Notes under the pieces: generated by a model
What the model was told of the DNA's origin: nothing
The model's input: only the letters and a program-made list of their open reading frames with translations
Database searches by the model: none
Position numbers and translations under genes: made by a program
Shown: one piece after another, positions 1-12,280 of the stretch
Layout of the letters: every line of letters begins with the position of its first letter
Numbering within the stretch: position 1 is the stretch's first letter
Source: Paralvinella palmiformis
Taxonomy: Eukaryota > Annelida > Polychaeta > Terebellida > Alvinellidae
Reading direction: 5' to 3'
Length of the DNA: 64,000 bases
Assembly (NCBI GenBank): GCA_025642065.1
Contig: JAODUP010000440.1
Span: forward strand, 102,501-166,500

Positions 1-660
1 CTGCAGGGTTAATTATCTTGAACATTCCAACGTACCACATTTGCAATATATATCCACTATATATTTAGATAATTCGGCCAGTATGTGTCTGCATTACAAT
101 GGCTTACAACCCATGCAACAGCTTTGGTCTTATTTGCTAATGGAAATATACCTTCCTTTTTTGTGGATTATCCTTCTCTATCACTGAAACATGAAGAGGA
201 ATGTAACGACAGTTCCAAGTCAGATTGATCTTGTTGTCATATTTAGCCACCCACCATAATTCTGGACAAGGGCGCTCCTCTAACATATGAATATATGTTT
301 AGTTGGGTAATCTCACCGTCGGCCATTCGATATATGGATGCTGGTGCTTAATCACAACAACAGTGGCTTCTGGGATACAGCCTTGGTCTTCAGTGAGTTC
401 ACAATCTGACCATTCACATCCATTGAATACTCCCGGTTTTTCTGCGTAGCTCGTGCCACAATATTTCCGGGATGGATAGAACATAACTATTAACTTTGTT
501 TCGGTATCAATAGTGTTGTCAAGTGTTTCATCTAAAGGCGTAGCGTTGGCTGTTTTTATTATGGTCTTTGGATCGAATAATGGTTGTTTTTTTGGCGTTC
601 TTTTGACTAATCCAACTGAGTCATCACTGCCATTAGATGTTAAACGTAGATCTGAAAGGC
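1..660 (-). pseudogene. Broken inverted copy of the alpha-1,3-fucosyltransferase gene
   Basis: Read on the minus strand, this is a second copy of the gene at 2223-3464. It covers the stem and the first half of the catalytic domain, and the segment around 300-470 (…EWSDCEL…VVVIKHQHPYIEW…) is nearly identical to the intact protein. It is dead. The codon matching Gln160 of the intact gene is a stop (TTA on the plus strand at 299-301). Past it, homology continues to the window edge, but small deletions relative to the intact copy break the frame (near 190-205 and 90-105). The N-terminal cytoplasmic tail and membrane anchor are not recognisable upstream of about 660. The stem has several extra codons compared with the intact gene. 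The copy runs off the left edge, so the GDP-fucose-binding motif region is not seen. No intron is present, as in the intact copy. Confidence 0.85.
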
Positions 661-780
661 ATTGTAAAAAAATCATTTTAAAGAATAGGGCAGTGCCATG
701 CATAACCAAATGTTTGTCTTACATCATTTGTTGTTACAAAGGTTTTCTGACAGATGTTCGTGTTGTGAGCGAACGGGTTG

Positions 781-872
781 GATAACGTCAGCGCTGGTCA
801 CACCTGGGGCATATGTCTGAGGTACACCCACCACAAAACATAGATGCGAGTCAGATTCAAACCGACAGTCTG
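781..872 (-). repeat. Fragment of tRNA-SINE family 3
   Basis: Reversed, this reads a box-B-like GGTTTGAATCTGACTC followed by a body ending in TATGCCCCAGGTGTGACCAGCG. That matches the body of the full SINE copy at 31323-31513 and the copies near 34280 and 42770. The 5' half of the tRNA head and the tail are missing. Confidence 0.55.
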
Positions 873-1582
873 GAAATTCACAGTTTAACTATCTATTCAC
901 GATACTATCGGATTGCCAGTGGGTGTCCTTGTTGTGGAATAGATCATCTGTAGATCCGGCTGTCGCATATATGAACTGTACATTGTGCGAATGCGAACAC
1001 AACAATGAGCTGCGATAGCTAATTAGATAATACTCAATGGGTCTACCTAGAAGAGGAACAATGTCACGGCCAAGGCAATTATTCATCTTCGGGTCAATAC
1101 TTCTCTATCTTAGAAATGGCAATGACGATATGTCCTATTTCACCTGTGTTCGTGTCAGCTATCAATGGTACCTTCCAGCATGTCGTGTTTAATTCTTAGA
1201 AGACAAAACTACAATCAGTTTGTTAATGACTTAGAAATTTAGGTTGCTTATGACTAACAGAAATTAATATAATGGAATCTGAACCTGGACGGGACTTGCA
1301 TACATAGACAACCAGTTGGGATTCGAGTATTGTTTTAATTTTGTTGGCGACTAATCTGTGGGAATGGGAATAATGATATAGTGAGATTTTGATCATTCAT
1401 ACACACGCTTACTACGTATCTTTTGATCATAATTGAGACCATGAATACGGATTTCCATATTACTGACACGCTAAAATGTGTTTCCAGTTGGCCTTCCAGT
1501 GTTGACGTATTCCAGGGAATAATTACACAGCCATCTGTTCGAGCTGTGTTCTCTCGACAAACAAATAAAGATCCCTTCATAA

Positions 1583-1686
<104 letters not shown>

Positions 1687-1921
1687 GACATCAGCGATAT
1701 GTTAGACTAACTTTGGAAATATTTCCTCAAGGACACTACCCATTTAAATTATGGAATGAAATATTTTTAACAACTTGTTTCAAGAGTGTCTACATTATAT
1801 TACGATAAAGGAGGCTTACGCTGATTCCTGTAAAAGCGTTCATTTAAATAGAATTGGCAGGACTGGATCAATTAAACAATGTCGCTTATACTAATGAAAT
1901 TACCAGGTTAATTGATTCATG

Positions 1922-1939
1922 CAAACCTTGTGTGTGTGT

Positions 1940-2005
<66 letters not shown>
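1922..2005. repeat. Compound microsatellite (TG)n(TA)n
   Basis: A short interrupted TG run is followed by about 28 AT units, ending roughly 220 bp before the fucosyltransferase start codon. Confidence 0.97.
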
Positions 2006-2006
<1 letters not shown>

Positions 2007-2222
2007 GTGTGTATACATGTGTAACTTGAAAAATGTGTTTGGTAGTGTGTATGAATAGGAATGAGTCTTCGCATATATATCCACCTAAATAAGTGCTAAC
2101 ATATAATGATGGATGACTTTCTATTTGGAAAATCGATTGATCTGTAAAGATTGCGGGGGTTACTGTGCAACAAAGTTGTATTCCGATCAATTCTCTTCTA
2201 GAAAGTCTGGACAGATTGAAAT

Positions 2223-3464
2223 ATGTCTAAAATGCGGCGTTACGAGGTGCTACTTTCTAACAGGATTTTCTTCATGTTAACCGCAATAGTTCTGGTTACG
2301 GTTTTTTTCCTCTTGAATGTACGGGATTTTAGAGCAGGGAAATACCTCGCCGCTGTCTACATGGAAAAACAAGCCGACGCTCCGTTTCTTTTAACACCTA
2401 ATGGCGATGATGACTCAGATGGATTACTCAAAACGAACAGCAGAATCATTTCTGGATCCGAATACCAGAATAAAACAGCCAACGCTACGCCTTTACGTGA
2501 AACAAAGTTAATAGTTATGTTCTGTCCATCCCGGAAAGATTGTGGCACGAGCTACGCAGAAAAACCGGGAATATTCAATGGATGTGAATGGTCTGATTGT
2601 GAACTGACTGGAGATCAAGGCCGTATCCCAGAAGCCACTGTTGTCGTGATTAAGCACCAGCATCCATATATCGAATGGCCGACGGTGAGATTCCCCAACC
2701 AAACGTATATTCATATGTTAGAGGAGCGCCCTTGTCCAGAATTATGGTGGGTGGCTAAATATGACGACAAGATCAATCTGACTTGGAACTATCGTTACGA
2801 CGCTGACATTCCTTATTATAATAAGGTGATAGAGAAGGATAATCCAGAAAAAGGAAGGTATGTTCCGAGAATTCCATTAGCAAATAAGACCAAAGCGGTT
2901 GCATGGGCTGTAAGCCATTGCAATGCAGAATCAAAAAGGGACGTATACGTTGCCGAATTATCTAAATATATAGATGTGGATATATATGGCAAGTGTGGTA
3001 CGTTGGAATGTCCACAAGTATCATCCCTGCAGTGTGCTGATGAGTGGGAAAAGCAATACAAATTCTATTTGGCTTTTGAGAACGGTATTTGTAAGGATTA
3101 TGTGACTGAAAAATTATATCGGACTTTAGATCGTGAAATGATACCAGTGGTTTTGGGTGGTGCTGATTACAACGTCGTAAGTCCGCCGCATTCCAACATT
3201 AACGTCAAGGATTACAAATCCCCAAAGGAATTGGCTTCCTTTTTACATCAACTGGGACAGAATGAAGATGAATATTATGAGTATTTCCAGTGGAAGCAGC
3301 GTTATCGCTTTACTCTTACTATAAACGAGAACTGCAAGCTGTGTGAAATAGCACACAATATGGAGAAATGGGCTCGACCAGCTTACCACAATTACTACCA
3401 GTGGTACATGTATGTGTGTCAAAATAACCTTGTCGATGAAATGCGTAAAGAGGGAAATTGGTAA
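2223..3464 (+). CDS. Alpha-1,3-fucosyltransferase, GT10 family, intronless
   Basis: The gene encodes a 413-residue type II Golgi membrane protein that should transfer fucose from GDP-fucose in alpha-1,3 linkage to GlcNAc of glycans. Visible parts are a short basic cytoplasmic tail (1-13), one membrane anchor (about 14-33), a variable stem with NxT sites (about 34-93), and a catalytic domain from about residue 94. The family signature lies at residues 285-298 (FENGICKDYVTEKL), followed by the (V/I)PVV-type strand at 307-310. The C-terminal domain is cysteine-rich (CKLCEIAH, 371-378). Length and domain order fit animal GT10 enzymes. The start is the first ATG that gives the anchor; a second Met at residue 4 is possible. 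The gene is uninterrupted, as in many animal GT10 genes. A broken inverted paralogue lies about 1.5 kb upstream. Acceptor specificity (Lewis-type or core) cannot be read from sequence alone. Confidence 0.93.
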   Translation: MSKMRRYEVLLSNRIFFMLTAIVLVTVFFLLNVRDFRAGKYLAAVYMEKQADAPFLLTPNGDDDSDGLLKTNSRIISGSEYQNKTANATPLRETKLIVMFCPSRKDCGTSYAEKPGIFNGCEWSDCELTGDQGRIPEATVVVIKHQHPYIEWPTVRFPNQTYIHMLEERPCPELWWVAKYDDKINLTWNYRYDADIPYYNKVIEKDNPEKGRYVPRIPLANKTKAVAWAVSHCNAESKRDVYVAELSKYIDVDIYGKCGTLECPQVSSLQCADEWEKQYKFYLAFENGICKDYVTEKLYRTLDREMIPVVLGGADYNVVSPPHSNINVKDYKSPKELASFLHQLGQNEDEYYEYFQWKQRYRFTLTINENCKLCEIAHNMEKWARPAYHNYYQWYMYVCQNNLVDEMRKEGNW

Positions 3465-5230
3465 CTTTATCAAATGTAATGTTCCCATTCTTTTAGCAAT
3501 ACCTGTTCAAAACGTATAGGATGCTGAATCAAACAATTCAGTGACGTGTCCGTAATGTGTACTAGGATCACATAGGACTATACGCGTTTGACTATTTTAC
3601 TCTCGATTTATTGTAGTTTATTTGTAGATTCGAACCAGCACATATGGAGTATTTCATTTGTAATGTATATAGTTGATATATCCGTGCGTATACGACGTCA
3701 CTATTGTATAGTGTAACGAAGGTTTGCTTATCAACATGCAAACAAGTTCGTTTTATATTCATAATTAAATTGAAGTCGCAGAACAGTATGTTAAAGAATC
3801 AGAAAAGAAGTAAACAAATTATAATTTTAAATACCAAAAATCGATCATGAAGTGAATGGGCAGGATATCATATGACAACATTCTTTGGCACAAATTTGTC
3901 ATATTAAATCATGCAAACTTCTATGGCTACAAACTGTTAAATTGAATTTGAATGACAAGTATAATCGTGCTCTTTTACCGATATTGCATTTACTGGTTGT
4001 GTGCACTACGCAGACAATATCTCTATGTAGTAGTCATATCGTGCAATAAAAGCTCTATTAACAACATACGAATCATTTGATAGGAGATTAAATTCAAGTC
4101 AAATAATAATATGAGGCAGTACACAAAAGATACCAACGAACACTTCTTTTGTTACGAATTCCTATGCTATCCTTTTTAGAAAATTCAGTGACATAAGTGA
4201 GCCGCCATACTTTTAAACTGATTTATTCCATTAAATATTGTTACTCTTTGTTTCGTAGAAATTGTCATGTATACATTCAAATGTGACAGCGCCGGCTGAA
4301 GATCCTAGTACTGGGTGCATAGTGCAAATCGGATACTCTTCCCTTAATGCAAAGTTTGGTATGTCGTTAATTAATCATCCAAAAATGCCGAATACTCTTT
4401 TAAATAAATAATTGTAATAGGTTTAATAGCTAGTTGGTATTCTTTGTATGATAATTAATATTAACGTTATATTGAATTTATGATAAACAAAAATAGGCAC
4501 AAGATACAGACACAATATTCGGTAATGATATCGTAGCTTCTTCCCAATTGTTACAATGTACCGTACCCTCACTCGGTAATTTTGGGGAACTTTTCACGTG
4601 ACGACTTTTCTAGTATCGAGCCCATTTTCCGTATCCGACATAGCAACCAATGGTAAATCGGCGCATTACTGGCTAATGAGAAAATCTGGAATTATTTGCA
4701 CGGTCATATTTTAAAGGTCTACGACCACGTTACAAAACCAGACGGCAATATCGGGGCTGATTTGTCTCAGTATAAGGCCCCAGCTATCCATTCGCCAGTA
4801 TAAAAGACTTATTGAATAGCATTCTCGTCTTCAGTTTATTTTCCTAAAAAAATGCATAATTCCGAATCCATCATGCCGTATGCCTGTCGAATATGTTTGA
4901 AAAACAGGACTTCGGAATTCATTATATATAATTACATTTGAATGTTATCTGTTGATCAGTATTAACGAAATAAAGGTATCCCAGACAGCAAGTTCGGTCG
5001 TCTCGGTCTGGCATGAGATACATTTAACCTTGTCTGAATGTCTCAGCTATTTTATAATTATTAGTTCGAACGGAATTCTCTTAAATGGAGTTCTCTTACT
5101 GTTTCTTTCATTTATTTTATTAATGCATTTTATTGAATAAACAAACCTTTCTGCGAGAAATACAGTAATATGTTCACAATTATATGTGTGTACTTTATAA
5201 TAATAATAATGTCTATCTGTCTGTATGTCG
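3465..5230. other. Intergenic, no gene recognised
   Basis: AT-rich sequence downstream of the fucosyltransferase. I see no recognisable coding homology and no repeat family shared with the rest of the window. A TATA/initiator-like pair at 4799-4836 is listed separately. Confidence 0.6.
4799..4836 (+). promoter_or_regulatory. Possible TATA + initiator core promoter
   Basis: TATAAAAG at 4799-4806 is followed by TCAGTT at 4831-4836, placing the A of the initiator 34 bp after the first T of the TATA box. That is close to metazoan TATA-Inr spacing. A 29-codon reading frame starts just after it (4852-4941) and contains a CxxC pair (ACRICLKN), but it has no recognised continuation. It could be a chance match in AT-rich DNA or a relic promoter of a mobile element. 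Confidence 0.25.
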
Positions 5231-5231
5231 A

Positions 5232-5430
<199 letters not shown>

Positions 5431-5434
<4 letters not shown>

Positions 5435-6016
5435 GATGTGTGTGCATACATTTAGAGGCCTTTGCTGACATTGATCCAAACAAAACTAAATAAACGAAGT
5501 GAAACAAACCCCAATTAAGCTGCTTCGATGCATTGAGTGAAACATTTTACAGGATTCAATCCCATTTTACTGCATTTGTTTACTTTTTTTTCTCTTCAAT
5601 TTAAAACATGCACCTCTGACTTAGTTATTTTTATAAGGATGCTCGACAATTTATTTCACCGTACTCCCCTGTTCGATTAATGTGATTCGTTCAAAAAATG
5701 TATAATACAAATGCATAAATGCTCTTCAAAATATCATTAAATGCGAATACAGAGTAGAAAGAAAAATAATCCAGTCTCGTTTAAATGTCAAGTGATCAGT
5801 GTGCCGACGCTATCGAACGGTGTTTCCATTTTTTGTTGGGATTTATTTGATATAATCATGAAACGGATGTTTATCAATATTGTTATGTGACAGGTGTTGT
5901 TGAAATCGTGTGCTTAACCACGAACACAAAATTAAAATGTAGATAATAAACCTGTCCTTTAAATGTCAGATGATGGATATTAAGCAATGTTTCGAATATT
6001 GGATGGCATTTATATA

Positions 6017-6072
<56 letters not shown>

Positions 6073-6660
6073 ACAAGGTCTTTATCAGCGTAGTATTTGT
6101 GTAACAGATGCTGTTTAGCGGATGTCACATATAGTTTAATTAATAATTGATTATACTAGTGTAAATAATTGAACTTACACCAATACAGGGTTTTTCTTTC
6201 ATTATAAAAAATAGTTGGGGTGTTAATTTTATTATTGCAACTATAATTATATTGTCATCATCGTCATCATCATCAGTGTCTTTTTTGTTTTCGTGTAGCT
6301 CCATTCCTAAATGTATTAACTGCTGCAGTAATATGAGTGTATCGCGTACGATAAAATGCTGTTAAGTACTGCTGAAAGTAAGCATTATTTCGAGGATTAG
6401 TATTTTCTCGAAATTTATGAAAATAAGACACGAAAATATAAGTGGGATTTATAAGATTCGCGAATTATACTGACCATAATATGTCAGTTCCGGATTGTGT
6501 TTATTCTTTTTTTTATAAATAAACTGAGGCAATCATATTCTAAGCAGTAATCTCACACAAGAGGTCACTAGCATATAATTTGACCGATCGCCAATATGGT
6601 CGACACGTTTATATGGTGTATGGTTAATTTAAATGGAATGTACGATCGCTTCATTACTCT
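5431..6660. other. Intergenic, with (AT)n at 6022-6068
   Basis: AT-rich spacer. Apart from the AT microsatellite and a short TCA-rich run near 6255-6275, I see nothing recognisable. Confidence 0.6.
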
Positions 6661-6664
6661 ACAG

Positions 6665-6712
6665 ATGATGATGATGATGATGATTGATGTTTTACGACCA
6701 CTTTTGTGCACA
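6665..6712 (-). repeat. 3' tail fragment of tRNA-SINE family 1
   Basis: GATGATGATTGATGTTTTAC followed by GACCACTTTTGTGCACAC matches the reversed tail of the full copies at 28036-28216 and 48105-48299. Only about 50 bp remain. Confidence 0.6.
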
Positions 6713-6734
6713 CATCAGATAACAAATAATATTT

Positions 6735-6735
6735 T

Positions 6736-6806
<71 letters not shown>

Positions 6807-6855
6807 CAACAACAACAACAATAATAATACTACTAATAATAATAATAATAAATAA
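6735..6855. repeat. Trinucleotide microsatellite (AAT)n/(CAA)n
   Basis: A long ATA/AAT run with an internal CAA block. Confidence 0.95.
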
Positions 6856-7039
6856 TTAATAATGCGCCTGTGTACATTTTTATATAACTAATCAAATATA
6901 TATATATATATACTCTTTGACATCTTAGCTACTCCTGTTAGTTTACTCATATTTGTTCAATCTCGCTTCATTTTCAAACTCTGCACTATTGACTATCATA
7001 TTTTTTTCTTCTGGGGAACCTTCATATCTATTTTCCATG

Positions 7040-7260
7040 TTTTCTTTAGCACCTATGCCCAGAGAGCTCAGTTCATCTGGTTTTCACTTGTTGTTTGTTC
7101 CCAGGATTAAAACTGCTCATGCTGGGACTCGTGCGTTTTCAAATGCTGTCCCTACTCTTCTGAATTCACTCCCTGAACATGTTACGTCGTTAAATAGCAT
7201 GGTCTCTTTCCGTCGCCATTTCAAAACTCGCCATTTCAGACTCGCTTGTCTTTCCTAAGT
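7040..7260 (+). mobile_element. CR1/L2-type LINE, ORF2 C-terminus fragment
   Basis: The frame ending at 7258 carries the typical C-terminal signature of CR1/L2-clade reverse transcriptases: a PR(I/V)KTAHxGxRAFSxAxPxLxNSLP-type stretch followed by FRRHFKTRHF. The upstream RT core is absent, as expected of a 5'-truncated insertion. The following 300 bp, ending near a GAATGAATG-A-rich tail at about 7565-7585, may be its 3' UTR. Confidence 0.7.
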
Positions 7261-7599
7261 TTCCACTCCATCCGATCATTTGTTGATGAACTTTGCATCG
7301 CACCTGGACTATCAGTTTACCCAACCTCTGTACACTAGGTGCGCCACTGATTCTTTTCGAGGATATTGGCGCAACAGCAGTTTTTTAATTATTATTATTT
7401 GCTAAATCTGCTAGAATCCAACCGGCACAGACTACTTGGCCGGCAGTTGATTTCCTCGGCGCACATTAGTCACCGACGATAGACCGCACATTAGTGCATC
7501 AATTTGAACCTCAGTGACCCAGGGATAATACTATGCCTCAATGCTAGGATACACAGATTACTGGAATGAATGAAAAAAAAAATATATATATCATTAGAT

Positions 7600-7790
7600 T
7601 ACAAAATATTGGTTCTCAGTTGAAAGAAAAAGCCAATCAGTCGTAATTAATACAAGTATTACAAAAACGAGCCATTTGTACAATAAATAAAGCAAAATAT
7701 AATAGCCATACTGAACGTCTATTTAAAGAATCCTATTTTATGAAACTTAAAGACTTGTATGAATACCAAGCCTCGTATATCGATACATAT
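7600..7790 (+). mobile_element. Jockey-like LINE, RT C-terminal fragment
   Basis: The plus strand reads LQKRAICTINKAKYNSHT, then LFKESYFMKLKDLYEYQ. This is the post-RT segment common to many animal non-LTR retrotransposons and resembles the minus-strand element at 15137-17735, which has a matching NYREHSEPLFAKCKCLKL segment near 16110-16200. There is no start or stop context, so it is a relic. Confidence 0.55.
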
Positions 7791-7799
7791 GTACGTACA

Positions 7800-8720
7800 T
7801 CTCTTTGGGCTACTCATCCGCCTGTGGGAACAAGCTAATTCGCTTTTCGTACGCGACAAATGTTTCACGGGCCAACAGGAAAACGGCTACATGCAGGCTA
7901 CGTACAGAAGCAGAAGCACGTAAAACGTACCATTTGACAACACAGCTCGCAGTAAAGAAAATGTGCGTGTGGTTCAATGGCGACTTGCTACATACATATG
8001 ATAACTACTTTGACATCAAAGTTTACATTCAATAGTAAATTTCTGTGATCCAAAAGAAACTTGTACATAAAATAAATGTCAGATGCTGACATCAGCTTTA
8101 TTCTGGGTTCGAATAACTAAACAAATCCTGCCTATTTGAACCGTACTGATAGAAGTCCGACTGGTCTGGCGTAGAAGTTGTTCTTTAACCTGAGTGAAAA
8201 GTTGCATAGGCCCCCGATATGTTAACAAACATTACAGTTTGTTGACCACGTGAGACAATGTACACCAACTCCATATGGAAGTAGTGAAGTGATTTAACTA
8301 AAATAAAAACAAAGTAGCAATACTGCACAATGGATTATTACTGGACTAGAACGAAATATCGTCTCAAACCTGAGTAAATACTATGATTTGTTCAAACCTA
8401 AGAGCTGATCCTCTTACGTTTCCGTGCATCACTAAGTGAATGTTAATTCACGCCTAATTTAGCGTCCCTAAGTATATGCAGGTAGGTGTGGTGGAATTTA
8501 AATTAAAGCACCTATCCACTTGATCTATTTGACCCTTGGTGGAGAACAACGGATTTCAGAAATATCTCCGATACTGCCAATGACACGTCGGGTTTATAAT
8601 AGCTATACATTCAACAATTTCCCTATATCAGTGTAACTTAATTACTCATAATATGGGGAATACTTTGTCCGCAACTTAATACCCACGGAGATGCCAGCCG
8701 GAGTAACGAACGACTCCAGG
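7800..8720. other. Intergenic, no feature recognised
   Basis: The stretch has a 76-codon frame (7805-8035) with no recognisable family. I see no repeats shared with the rest of the window. Confidence 0.5.
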
Positions 8721-8729
8721 AGTATAAAT

Positions 8730-9160
8730 CCATCAAAGAATATAGATCATAATGCTCTTATCTTTACAGAGACTAGACTGACTGATAATGGTTTCAAAAT
8801 GCATTAGGATTGCCATGCAATGCATATACAAAACAGGGAGCAGATATTCTTAGATCTGCCAATCTCAGACAGCACACACAGACATGGTCACATATTAGAT
8901 ATTGACGTCTCCCGTGATGATGATAAAATTGAGCAAGGTTATATCTGTCTTCCATGATGTCTAATCATTTCTTTATTAGCACTGAAGTATCTTCACAGAA
9001 ACGGTCTAGTTCAAGTACAATTATTTCATACAAGAAATATAAGTCGATTGACAAGGATGTTTTTCTTGTTAAACTGGGAGTCTTTTCTCTGTTCTTATAT
9101 CCACCGGATGATATTGATAATCTAGTAGATCTAGCAGAGTGTGTATGCGGGTACTAGAAT
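8730..9160 (+). mobile_element. CR1/L2-type LINE, endonuclease-to-linker fragment
   Basis: In shifted frames the plus strand shows FTETRLTD near 8765, then THRHGHILDIDVSRDDD, a SDHF-like motif (MSNHFFI), and a linker reading TIISYKKYKSIDKDVF. These are, in order, the end of the APE-type endonuclease and the start of the linker in L2-like elements. Frameshifts and stops show it is dead. Confidence 0.6.
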
Positions 9161-9559
9161 CTCAGGTGCTATTCTACCTTAGGGAGTGTGACGCCTCTTC
9201 CTTCCAATGCCATGGCAAAACTGAAGATTAAGGGAGCACCCCTTAACAGATAACCATGTTACTGAGGTAGGATTAAGGGCGGTTGATGAATAGAAATGCC
9301 CCATCTCCCGACCACCCACTACAGCCAAACAAAGTTACCGGTGTGATACTTCTATTTGCTCCCCTAAAGAGTGCAACTATTAATGTGCAAAAGACAGCAG
9401 CACTCCAACACTTGCGGCAACCAGCTTTCATGAAATGTACAACCGCACGAAAACCATACCTGATCGGTCGTAGCCCGGGGTTACCATCGACCGCGCTGCT
9501 GGACCTCATCTCCCGTCAACAGTGGAAAATCAGCCAGGAAGGTCACAAATATTGACTAT

Positions 9560-10165
9560 TCCTCAATGGTACGTCAGAACTCTCCTTTCGACTGGAAATA
9601 CGTACTGCATTAGTAGCAATGGAACTCACAAAATACAACATAAACAACGCCGCCCCGTGGGAAACGAGATTGTCAGAGTTTGGTTGTTATAATGGCATGC
9701 AATACACTTCCTTTTGGAGTTCCTAATCCGAAGTAGAGAAGAGAATGGAGGCTGGAGTGGGCTTTCATATCAAGAAGGGACTCATAACAAAGCTGACAGA
9801 AATGCCACGGCCAGTAAAATTACAGAATTATGACGATGAAACTTTCTCTGGGCAAGGACTAATTTGCTACTATTATCAGTGTACTTTCCAACAATGACAA
9901 ACCCAAACAAAAACAAGGGGACATTCTACAACCAGCTGACAAGTGTGCTCAGAGACATTCTCCATAGCGATAAACTACTGCTGATAGGTGACTTCAATGC
10001 AAGAATAGGTAGTGACAACGACAAATCGCCCATGGGCAAGGCCAAACATGGATTGGGGAACGGAAATCCAATGATAAGTTTCTACTGGCTCTGTGGTCCG
10101 AGTTCGAGCTAATAGAACACTATGTTCAAGCAGACGGATAAAGGCAATACCACCTGGATGCATCC
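9560..10165 (+). mobile_element. RTE-type LINE, 5' part (APE endonuclease), interrupted
   Basis: The region encodes the front of an RTE-clade ORF: a VAMELTKYNINNAAPWETRL-type start near 9615, then SVYFPTMTNPNKNKGTFYNQ at about 9876-9930 and the endonuclease motif LLLIGDFNARIGSDND at about 9975-10025. Such copies are often annotated in invertebrates as craniofacial development protein 2-like. Several frameshifts and stops are present. The reading frame runs to 10165, where a hAT transposon is inserted; the rest of the LINE resumes at 12281. Confidence 0.8.
10158..10165. repeat. Left copy of 8-bp target-site duplication
   Basis: ATGCATCC here is repeated exactly at 12281-12288. Eight bases is the hAT superfamily target-site duplication length. 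Confidence 0.85.
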
Positions 10166-12280
10166 AGGGCCGGATTTAGACATGTTGAGACCCTTGGCAG
10201 CCTTCAGTAGGGTAAGTCCATCCTACCCTAGAAAACCAAAATATTAAAGGTGACAAGACAGAGTTACAATCATTGATAGTATAGAATCATAATAAATATT
10301 TACAGACCAAACTTGACTTGACTCTTGCAAAGTCTTTGATCATTTGTCGAAGTCAGTCTCTCTGAGAATGACATATTCAATACTTATCAATGCTAGATGA
10401 CTGGGCCTATCATGACTCACTGTAGTAGGGAGTCTATTCTTAATGAACTTGAGTTTACTGAATGAACGTTCTCCAGAATACTTTGTTACCATGGATTATC
10501 TCGACATTTGGAAATGTATCCGCAACTTTCTTGTTCATCAATAGTTTGTAAAGGAAATAGTATTTCTCTATCTTATCATTTTCAGAAAAATTAGTGAAAT
10601 AGGCTGAAAACTGCACCTAGTGATTCCAGTTCACACAAGAAAAAAGAACAGATGCCAGTCTCCAGTTTGCACATCCTATAATGGAGAACATTTGCCTCAG
10701 AACGTGTTCAGACATCTCATTTTCATGTCTTGTTATTTTGGCATGTGTTTCGCGAAATGAGTGAAATTCTTGGATGAGTACTTTTTACTGCATCGGATCG
10801 ACTGGACCATCGTCTTGTAGAAACCTTCTTTGGCACAGATAGAAGAACGGATTCAAAATTATTTAGTGAGTCTACAGGAATTCCATAACGATGTGTTGAA
10901 ACTGTGAAAAACACATAGATTGTTTCAAGGAAGTAAAACAAACGCCACAGCTGCTTAACAATATTCAGCTGCTACTTGTCCAATTAGATTAAGTGAATGT
11001 CCTGCACAGGGTATCTAAACCTCTTGATGATTTTCAGCTACCACTTCAGCTTGACGACAATTGTATCTCCAATTCTTTGCTGGGGCGTTATCATAAGATT
11101 GCCTACGACAATCCTAAATGTAATTGCCATGATCTGCAATGAATTTTATCAATTTTTCAAACGTTTCTTGAGTTTTGTATCCTTGATTTGGCAACAACTT
11201 CACAAATAGCTCAACTGGAGTATCACGCTGCGTATCTGATGATCAGAGCTAATAAATCAACATGACCTTCTTCAGCCGTGGAATCAAGAGAAACTGAATA
11301 GTTATTAGACAATTGTATGCGTAAAATGATTTCATTCAGAACTTGTTTGCCCATTAGTCTAACAGGTTCTTCACAGATGGTTGAAGCCAGATGATATGTG
11401 TGAACACTGCCACGTTTGCATGATTCTGGATCTGTTACATGACGAAATCATGATATTCCGCAAACATCTCTAGCATTTTCAGGTAGTTTCCTTTATGAGA
11501 GGATCTGATTGATACATCATCTCCACTAAGAGCTAGCCCATATTCACATGCAAATTTTTAAGCACAGTGACCAGTCGTTTTAGAAGGCTGCGTCAATATT
11601 TCTCAAGTATATCCCCTTCTTTTGCAAGTGTTGAGTATATAGGCCCAGATTGTTTTCATGACTTGTTGCTGACAAAACTGCTTGAGTGTGATCTTTTGAT
11701 TGTTCGTGGACACCACGTCGATCACTAGCTTGTTTCCAGTCGTAGAACCCACCATGTGTGACTTGGAATCTTGCAACACTGTTTCTACAAGAGTAGGTGC
11801 CTAGCGGAAGGTGGTGGCAGACAGTGTCATGTTGTAACGTTTCTAAGTCGACAATTAGTGGTAAAGAAAATCAGTGTTCATATAAGTAGTAGATGTTTGT
11901 CTGCCGACATGTGCTGAGCAACGACAGGAAAACAACCAGTTAGCTGTTTCTACCATTCACAAATACAATTTAGCTTGCATATGTAGAGATTTTGCAATAA
12001 GCGAATTCCGTTCGATGGTACGGTTATGTTTCGCATGATAAATGAGTTTTTGCTAATTACCTTACGTTGTATACGTTAAACGTTTCTGACGTAAATTCAA
12101 GCACACAATATCTGGAAATACGCTCACAAAATGTTTGATTGATAAGTGCATGTCATTCAGGTCAGCCAAACCTTTTCCTTACAAATAGTTTTGTTTTTCA
12201 TGAAATATTTGTAGGCCTCTTGGTTGTAGGGGCCGCTGGGCAACGGCCCAGCTTGCCCAATCCTAGACCCGGCCTTGGTC
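10166..12280 (-). mobile_element. hAT DNA transposon with decayed ZMYM-like transposase
   Basis: The element is about 2.1 kb and is nested inside an RTE LINE, flanked by ATGCATCC on both sides. Its ends are imperfect inverted repeats: AGGGCCGGATTTAGA on the left, and CAAGGCCGGGTCTAGG when the right end is read in reverse. The transposase is on the minus strand and scattered over frames. From N to C it shows a YDNAP-type motif (about 11085-11100), IPCAGHSLNLIG (10979-11014), TRRWSSRSDAVKS (about 10790-10835), and the C-terminal dimerisation segment ERSFSKLKFIKNRL (about 10435-10480). These are landmarks of ZMYM/TTF-type hAT transposases. Many stops and frameshifts mean it is inactive. Confidence 0.85.
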
